This document shows positions 60,057 through 64,000 of a stretch of 64,000 bases of DNA, piece after piece. Below the pieces are notes generated by a model. The model was not told where the DNA came from and searched no databases. It saw only the letters and a program-made list of their open reading frames with translations. The stretch's first letter is position 1. Each line of letters opens with the position of its first letter. The position numbers and the translations under genes are program-made. Source of the stretch: Treponema sp. Lineage in GTDB: Bacteria; Spirochaetota; Spirochaetia; Treponematales; Treponemataceae. Location: the NCBI GenBank assembly GCA_017940255.1, contig JAGAZB010000014.1:124001-188000 (forward strand), in the 5' to 3' direction.

Positions 60057-61112
60057 TTATTTGAGGGCTTCTTCTAAGACTTTGAGGTTTTCTTCCATGA
60101 TTGAAAGATAACTTGTGCCTTTCTGAGCCTGCTTTAAGCTTGTAGACTGAATTGAGTCTAGTGTAAGAACTTTTGCATTCTTTTTCTTTGTGTTTTCTAC
60201 GATTGTGCGGGCAATTTTTCCGTCTCCGCTTTCAATTTTAAGAACTGTATTCAAGTCAAGTTCGTCAACTTTTTTTGAAAGGAAGATTACGGTTTCAAAA
60301 CTTGCTTCGGTTTCTGCCGAACAGCCAACAAAGGCCGCAAAGTAGTCAAGGCCGTAGTCGTCTACAAGGTAGCGGAATGGGAAGCGGTCGCCAAAGAGCA
60401 GGGTGTTTTTTGAGCCGGCTTTTACGGCTGCGGCGTATTTTGCGTCCAGGGCGTCCAGACGCTCTGTGTAGGCTGCAAGGTTTGCTTTGTAGCTTGCGGC
60501 GTTTGCGGCGTCTTTTTCACAGAGGGCAGAAGCAATTTCTGCACTTAAGATTTTTGCATTTTTGAGTGAAAGCCAAACATGTTCGTCGTTTTCAACTTCT
60601 TCGTCGTCATGGTGGTGATGATGATGACCTTCTGCCTCGTGGTCGTGATCATGGGCGTCGTCATCATCGTCATCGTGGTCTGCGTCGTGGTGCCCATGCT
60701 CGTGTTCGTCATCATCTTCTGCCTGCATACCTTCCTTAATTTCTTCTGCTTTTACTCTGTCTCCCAAAGTTTCCATAAGGTTTATTACCTTCATGTCTTT
60801 GTTGCGGGCATTTTTAAGGGCGTCTTCTACCCATTCATCACTTTCTCCGCCCACATAAACAAAAATATCTGCTGTAGAAAGTTTTGCAATATCCTGAATT
60901 GAAGGCTGGTAAGAGTGAAGGTCCACTCCGTTTGCAAGAAGCAGGGTGAGTTCTACATTCTTTTTGTTTTCGCCAATGATTTCGCGAGCCCAGTCGTATT
61001 CCGGGAAGATTGTGGTTACCACTTTGATTTTTTCAGATTTTTTTGCTTTTGCAGCAAATGCTGAGGTTGTGAGTGCAGAAAAAACTGCAAGTATTAAAAA
61101 TATTTTTTTCAT
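60057..61112 (-). CDS. znuA: ZnuA-like metal-binding lipoprotein or periplasmic protein
   Basis: A 351-residue solute-binding protein of the ZnuA/AdcA family. The signal peptide is MKKIFLILAVFSALTTSAFA. Ligand motifs: NGVDLHSYQPSIQDI (His, about 63) and EHVWLSLKNAKILSAEIASAL (His, about 180). The site of the third His reads LFGDRFPFRYLVDDYGLDY without His, as in a clostridial-type subfamily. A His/Asp-rich loop (about 116-175, with HHHHHH and many D and E) gives extra metal capacity. The family delivers Zn or Mn to an ABC permease. No znuB or znuC follows on the reverse strand, so the permease must be elsewhere. ATG 61112 has AAGGAG; the longer frame to 61181 runs into repeats and is rejected. 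Confidence 0.88.
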   Translation of the reverse strand: MKKIFLILAVFSALTTSAFAAKAKKSEKIKVVTTIFPEYDWAREIIGENKKNVELTLLLANGVDLHSYQPSIQDIAKLSTADIFVYVGGESDEWVEDALKNARNKDMKVINLMETLGDRVKAEEIKEGMQAEDDDEHEHGHHDADHDDDDDDAHDHDHEAEGHHHHHHDDEEVENDEHVWLSLKNAKILSAEIASALCEKDAANAASYKANLAAYTERLDALDAKYAAAVKAGSKNTLLFGDRFPFRYLVDDYGLDYFAAFVGCSAETEASFETVIFLSKKVDELDLNTVLKIESGDGKIARTIVENTKKKNAKVLTLDSIQSTSLKQAQKGTSYLSIMEENLKVLEEALK

Positions 61113-61164
61113 TATAAAACTCCTTGTTTTCAATATATTTGTTAGATAAAGCCAGGCGTTGTAA

Positions 61165-61336
61165 CCGAGTTTGCTTCGCAAACATCGCAGGGGCGGCGAT
61201 TGAGCCCCGCAGAGGGGGTAGCAGAAAAGACGGTGGTTGAGCTTGTCGAAACTACTGTCTTTGGAGCGAGCGGACTTCCCCCTCCTTACTACCTATGCTG
61301 TGCTGTCCGTGTCATTGTCGGACTTGATCCGACAAT
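61165..61336 (-). repeat. Dispersed GC-rich repeat copy 6 with REP palindromes
   Basis: CAGGGGCGGCGATTGAGCCCC, GCAGAGGGGGTAGCAGAAAA, GGAGCGAGCGGACTTCCCCC and CTCC match the reverse orientation of the family. The REP palindrome GGTGGTTGAGCTTGT-CGAAACTACT (61232-61256) is nested inside it and ATTGTCGGACTTGATCCGACAAT (61314-61336) follows. It fills the gap between the ZnuA-like gene and the small membrane protein gene. Confidence 0.75.
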
Positions 61337-61636
61337 CTAAATTAATAGTTTGATTTTCTGGGTAACCAGAGTTGCTGCGGCAAAAATTGTCCCAGAAAAA
61401 AGTGTAATGATTTTAAGGTAGGAATGAAAACTCTCTGCAGCTGTCTGTTTAGCACCGCTAAGGAAATTTCTTGTGTTATGAATAATTTGAAGAACAAGAC
61501 AGAGCTGACAGTTTTCTTCATGACAATGCTCTTTGTGTCCTGCGTGACTGGCTTCAAAAATTGTCAGAGTAAAAAGAGAAAGTATGAAGATTAAAGCTGC
61601 AATTCTTAAAATTGCTATTTTGTTTTGTTTAAGCAT
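61337..61636 (-). CDS. Small membrane protein with His/Cys metal-binding segment
   Basis: A 99-residue protein. The first span is LRIAALIFILSLFTLTIFEA, followed by a loop SHAGHKEHCHEENCQLCLVL with four His and three Cys, and a second span IITLFSGTIFAAATLVTQ. The H-x-x-H...C-x-x-x-x-C-x-x-C arrangement recalls small periplasmic His/Cys membrane proteins beside zinc uptake genes. It starts before the end of the Fur family gene (overlap of 22 bases) and lies on the same strand as the ZnuA-like gene. A metal sensor or delivery role is inferred. Confidence 0.72.
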   Translation of the reverse strand: MLKQNKIAILRIAALIFILSLFTLTIFEASHAGHKEHCHEENCQLCLVLQIIHNTRNFLSGAKQTAAESFHSYLKIITLFSGTIFAAATLVTQKIKLLI

Positions 61637-62034
61637 TCAGTACAGACTCCGTAAAAAACAGTTCTAAGAGGATTAATAACAAAACCGTGTTCTGTTTTTA
61701 AGTGGCCTCCCAGTTCTTCTAATTCTTCGCATTCCAGATGGATAAGGCGGCCGCAGAGTTCGCACTTTAAGTGAAAGTGTTTTTCTGCTGAATTGCATTT
61801 TTCGCCATCATATTCAAAGCAGGCTGCAGAGTGGTCATCTATAAAATATTTCTGGATTTTTCCTTCATTTACAAGCTTTTCCAGCTGGCGGTAAATTGTT
61901 GCAATTCCAATAGAAATCTTTTTTTCTTCAAAATGAGCGCGCACATCTTCTGCAGTGAAGTGTTTTCCCTGCATTTCTTTTAGATAAGATAAAAGTAAAT
62001 CCTGCTGACGTGTTTTGTAGCCTGTTTTCTGCAT
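61615..62034 (-). CDS. fur: Fur-family metal regulator (Zur-like)
   Basis: A 139-residue Fur-family repressor. The DNA-binding domain is YKTRQQDLLLSYLKEMQGKHFTAEDVRAHFEEKKISIGIATIYRQLEKLVNEGKI. The structural zinc site is CELCG and CTECL (C-x-x-C twice) and a further metal site includes HFHLKC and EHGF. Which metal it senses cannot be read from the sequence alone, but the His/Cys membrane protein and ZnuA-like gene downstream favour zinc (Zur). A perfect Fur-type box covers its own promoter, so it regulates itself and probably the downstream genes. It overlaps the small membrane protein gene by 22 bases. Confidence 0.93.
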   Translation of the reverse strand: MQKTGYKTRQQDLLLSYLKEMQGKHFTAEDVRAHFEEKKISIGIATIYRQLEKLVNEGKIQKYFIDDHSAACFEYDGEKCNSAEKHFHLKCELCGRLIHLECEELEELGGHLKTEHGFVINPLRTVFYGVCTECLNKTK

Positions 62035-62050
62035 CTTCTCTACGCTTCCA

Positions 62051-62097
62051 ATTTGATAATGATTATCAAATTATATGAATTGCACAAAAAATGTCAA
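62051..62097 (-). promoter_or_regulatory. Fur box and promoter of the metal-uptake genes
   Basis: The 21-base palindrome at 62051-62071 reads ATTTGATAAT-G-ATTATCAAAT, the classical Fur/Zur inverted repeat GATAATGATTATC. On the reverse strand it directly follows TATAAT (62070-62075), with TTGACA (62092-62097) 16 bases further up. A bound repressor would block transcription of the regulator, the small membrane protein and the ZnuA-like gene. Confidence 0.9.
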
Positions 62098-62178
62098 TTA
62101 AATTAATGTCTTAGTTGAATAAAATATAATTGTACAATTTGTATAATTATTTTTAATACTATTTTTTCAATTATAGTG

Positions 62179-62216
62179 TATAATGTAGATGAATAAAAAA
62201 CAGGATAAGCTATAAT
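62179..62216 (+). promoter_or_regulatory. Two -10-like TATAAT boxes before the membrane protein pair
   Basis: TATAAT at 62179-62184 and 62211-62216; neither has a good -35 box. The gene at 62241 has AGGAGG before its ATG. The Fur box lies 110 bases upstream on the same intergenic region but does not overlap these boxes. Confidence 0.4.
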
Positions 62217-62240
62217 GCTTTCCAACTCAGGAGGTCTATA

Positions 62241-62672
62241 ATGGCATGTTTTACAGTCCCTGCTACAGAAGCAATTATTACAACAATCGCAGGAAAAATT
62301 ATTAAATCTAAAGAAATGAAAGCTGGTCTTAGTGGCAGCGTTAGTACAAAAGCTGATGAAAATACAGATAATGTTCCAAAAATTTCATTTTCAACTAAGC
62401 TTGGCTGGTTGAACAAAATGCTTTGGGGCGGTTCTGCCTTGCTGGCATTCGAACACGTTTGGCATGGAGAAGTCCTTCCTTTCTTCCCATTCCTTACAGC
62501 CGTAAAAGATGGAAATGTTGCAGAAATGCTTCATGAAATGGCTACAACAGGTGTAACAATGGCTCTGCTTGTAACTGGGGTGTGGGCTATTATGGTTGGA
62601 GTTTCTTCGATAATCGAAAAAAATAACTCTAAAAAAGAAAATTCTTCTGTTATAAACGGAGCTCTTGCATGA
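62241..62672 (+). CDS. Membrane protein of unknown function, first of a pair before larE
   Basis: A 143-residue protein with two or three membrane spans (MLWGGSALLAFEHVWHGEVLPFFPFL, MATTGVTMALLVTGVWAIMVGVSSII) and a soluble, Lys/Asn-rich N-terminal part. His residues in AFEHVWHGE and EMLHEM lie near the membrane surface. I do not recognise a named family. Good AGGAGG binding site. The next membrane gene overlaps by four bases, so the two are made together. larE follows, suggesting a link with nickel-pincer cofactor metabolism, but this is only positional. Confidence 0.65.
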   Translation: MACFTVPATEAIITTIAGKIIKSKEMKAGLSGSVSTKADENTDNVPKISFSTKLGWLNKMLWGGSALLAFEHVWHGEVLPFFPFLTAVKDGNVAEMLHEMATTGVTMALLVTGVWAIMVGVSSIIEKNNSKKENSSVINGALA

Positions 62673-62983
62673 CACTTTTAACAACAGTTTTTGCAGCTTT
62701 AATTTCTTCTATTATTTGGTATAGAAAAGAAGAAGCCCGTGATCTTAAAGTAGGCACCTTGAGCCTTATGTATTGGGGTGCTTCTATAATGTGGTTTGTA
62801 GATTCAATTTTTGAGTATGCAGAACTTGGTGCAGAAGCCTTTGTTCCTTCTCCTCTTGATATGCTTAATGATTTATACCTGGGCCTTTCTGTTGTTGCAC
62901 TGGGATTAATCATCTGGCTTGTTCTTCTTCTTGTTCGTGATCCAAAAGGCGTTGTAAAAGCTGTTCTTTTTAAGAGAAAATAA
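62669..62983 (+). CDS. Membrane protein of unknown function, second of a pair before larE
   Basis: A 104-residue protein with about three membrane spans (LLTTVFAALISSIIWY, TLSLMYWGASIMWFVDSIFEYAEL, YLGLSVVALGLIIWLVLLLV). It overlaps the previous membrane protein gene by four bases (ATGA), and larE starts one base after its stop. No family is recognised. The last residues are Lys/Arg-rich and probably cytoplasmic. The two proteins together may form one membrane complex. Confidence 0.65.
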   Translation: MTLLTTVFAALISSIIWYRKEEARDLKVGTLSLMYWGASIMWFVDSIFEYAELGAEAFVPSPLDMLNDLYLGLSVVALGLIIWLVLLLVRDPKGVVKAVLFKRK

Positions 62984-62984
62984 T

Positions 62985-63740
62985 TTGGATTTAAAAGAAT
63001 TTTTTACTCAACACCGTCGTGTGGCGATTGCCTTTTCCGGCGGTGTTGATTCGGCTTATCTTCTGTGGGCGGCAAAACTTTTTGCTCAGGAGGTAAGGGC
63101 TTATTATGTGAAATCTGCCTTTCAGCCATCTTTTGAATATGAAGACGCCCTTCGCTTTTCAAAAGAATATGATATTCCTTTACATGTTATAAAGGCTGAT
63201 ATTCTGGCAGATTCTATAGTTACTTCAAATCCTGCCAACCGCTGTTATTACTGTAAAAGAGTAATTTTTTCAAAAATATTAGAAGAGGCTCAAAAAGATG
63301 GTTTTAACATTGTGTTAGACGGAACTAATGCCAGTGATGATGTAAATGATCGTCCTGGGGTAAAAGCCCTGCAGGAATTAAAGGTTTTATCTCCTTTGCG
63401 GGAATGTGGACTTACTAAAACCCAGATTAGGAAGCGTTCTAAAGAAGCGGGGCTTTTTACCTGGAATAAGGCTTCTTATGCCTGCCTTGCAACTAGAATT
63501 CCTTCCGGCACTTCTATTACTCAGGAAGATTTGGAAATAACGGAAAAGGCAGAAAGTTTTCTTTCTCAACTTGGTTTTACTAACTTTAGGGTCAGAATGA
63601 TGAATAAAAAGCTTGCAAAAATGGAGTTGTGTGAAAATCAGCTTAAACTTTTTTTAGAAAATCACGAAAAAATTAATTCTGAACTAAAAAAATATTACAG
63701 CAAGGTTTTGTTAGATTTGGAGATGCGGAATGAACAGTGA
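62985..63740 (+). CDS. larE: Nickel-pincer cofactor biosynthesis sulfur transferase LarE
   Basis: A 251-residue PP-loop enzyme that sacrifices a Cys sulfur to build the nickel-pincer nucleotide of lactate racemase. The ATP loop is IAFSGGVDSAYLLW (about 15-28). Other signatures are NRCYYCKRVIFSKIL (C-x-x-C), VLDGTNASDDVNDRPGVKAL and the sulfur-donor region NKASYACLATRIPSGTSIT (Cys near 168). The start is TTG, one base after the stop of the membrane gene, with weak binding sequence. larB follows with an 11-base overlap. LarA and LarC genes are not in the window. Confidence 0.95.
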   Translation: MDLKEFFTQHRRVAIAFSGGVDSAYLLWAAKLFAQEVRAYYVKSAFQPSFEYEDALRFSKEYDIPLHVIKADILADSIVTSNPANRCYYCKRVIFSKILEEAQKDGFNIVLDGTNASDDVNDRPGVKALQELKVLSPLRECGLTKTQIRKRSKEAGLFTWNKASYACLATRIPSGTSITQEDLEITEKAESFLSQLGFTNFRVRMMNKKLAKMELCENQLKLFLENHEKINSELKKYYSKVLLDLEMRNEQ

Positions 63741-64000
63741 TATAAAGCTTCTTCTTGAAAAGGTAAGGGATGGCAAAACTTCAATTGATGAAGCACTGCT
63801 TGAAATAAAAAAAGAGCCTTTTGAAGATATTGGCTATGCTAAGATTGATTTGCACAGAAAAGTAAGGCAGGGGGCTGCCGAAGTTATTTATGGGGCCGGA
63901 AAAAGTGCTGAGCAGATTATTGGAATTGTGAAGGCTATGCAAAAATCTGGGCAGAATACCATTTTGATTACCCGCCTTGATGAAAATAAAGCGGAATGCA
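63730..64000 (+). CDS. larB: Nickel-pincer cofactor biosynthesis protein LarB, 5' part (runs off the window)
   Basis: Ninety residues are visible. The N-terminal part MNSDIKLLLEKVRDGKTSIDEALLEIKKEPFEDIGYAKIDLHRKVRQGAAEVIYGAGKSAEQIIGIVKAM matches the conserved LarB start, ending at the window edge. LarB carboxylates nicotinic acid adenine dinucleotide in pincer cofactor synthesis. The ATG at 63730 overlaps the end of larE by 11 bases, so the two are coupled. Confidence 0.9.
   Translation, partial: MNSDIKLLLEKVRDGKTSIDEALLEIKKEPFEDIGYAKIDLHRKVRQGAAEVIYGAGKSAEQIIGIVKAMQKSGQNTILITRLDENKAEC

Noticed and set aside
61113..61181. Longer start for the ZnuA-like protein at 61181
   Set aside because: The added residues precede a clear signal peptide, and AAGGAG belongs to the ATG at 61112.

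Overview
The window reads as chromosome of an anaerobic, AT-rich spirochaete, most likely a host-associated Treponema (inference). The main support is a core gene order: ftsZ - Xer recombinase - TPR lipoprotein - dprA - topA - xerC/codV - hslV - hslU - flgB - flgC - fliE - fliF - fliG - fliH - fliI - fliJ. Firmicutes such as Bacillus show essentially the same order (smf-topA-codV-clpQ-clpY-codY-flgB-flgC-fliE onward) and treponemes keep a version of it. Here it is interrupted at several junctions by accessory DNA, so the window shows where a conserved backbone tolerates insertions.

Layout. 1-5530: cell division and DNA maintenance (ftsZ 3' end, Xer recombinase, lipoprotein, dprA, topA). 5655-5747: a relict second copy of the topA 3' end whose coding differences are all synonymous. 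5871-11691: a lipoprotein and a glycerol catabolism operon (glpK, a GlpA-like oxidoreductase, a second flavoprotein, a DUF1667 protein). 11814-23503: defence island 1, a type I restriction-modification locus (half-size hsdS, hsdM, hsdS, hsdR) with passengers between its genes: DinD, an OLD-like ATPase-TOPRIM protein, a membrane protein, an ORF6N-phospholipase D-like protein and a YgjP-like metallopeptidase. 23556-27874: xerC, hslV and hslU, with an FNT-family transporter and a previously unlisted coupled 35-residue membrane protein between xerC and hslV. 28012-34910: a two-gene unit with a CoiA-like nuclease, a small exported protein, a Phd/VapC toxin-antitoxin pair with a large operator, three reverse-strand oxidoreductase genes and a DUF3237 protein. 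34993-42354: the flagellar basal body, motor and export operon.

42368-42613 holds an IS110 transposase stub and a strong candidate small RNA. 42632-44299 is a reverse-strand nucleoside kinase. 44497-55490 is defence island 2: hsdR, hsdM, an LPD3-like gene, an hsdS that carries a genomic repeat in frame, then HamA and HamB (Hachiman) and a DUF5677 protein. 55504-55584 is a macro-domain stub. The last part holds yebC, ruvC, a tocopherol-cyclase-like protein, a membrane class III nucleotide cyclase, a Fur-box-controlled metal group (Fur family regulator, small His/Cys membrane protein, ZnuA-like protein), two small membrane proteins, and the start of the lar nickel-pincer cofactor genes (larE, 5' part of larB).

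Across the window, GC-rich dispersed repeats of about 85-150 bp and short REP-like palindromes sit at gene junctions; one is translated as part of HsdS and another supplies a stop codon. Several genes have a -10 element only 6-7 bases before the start codon and no ribosome binding site, which predicts leaderless mRNAs. The best candidates for undescribed biology are the 28.1-29.7 kb two-gene unit, the passengers of island 1 with their identical 17-bp palindromes, the Hachiman/type I RM composite with a DUF5677 gene, and the candidate sRNA next to the IS110 stub. No searches could be run: family assignments rest on motifs read from the sequence.
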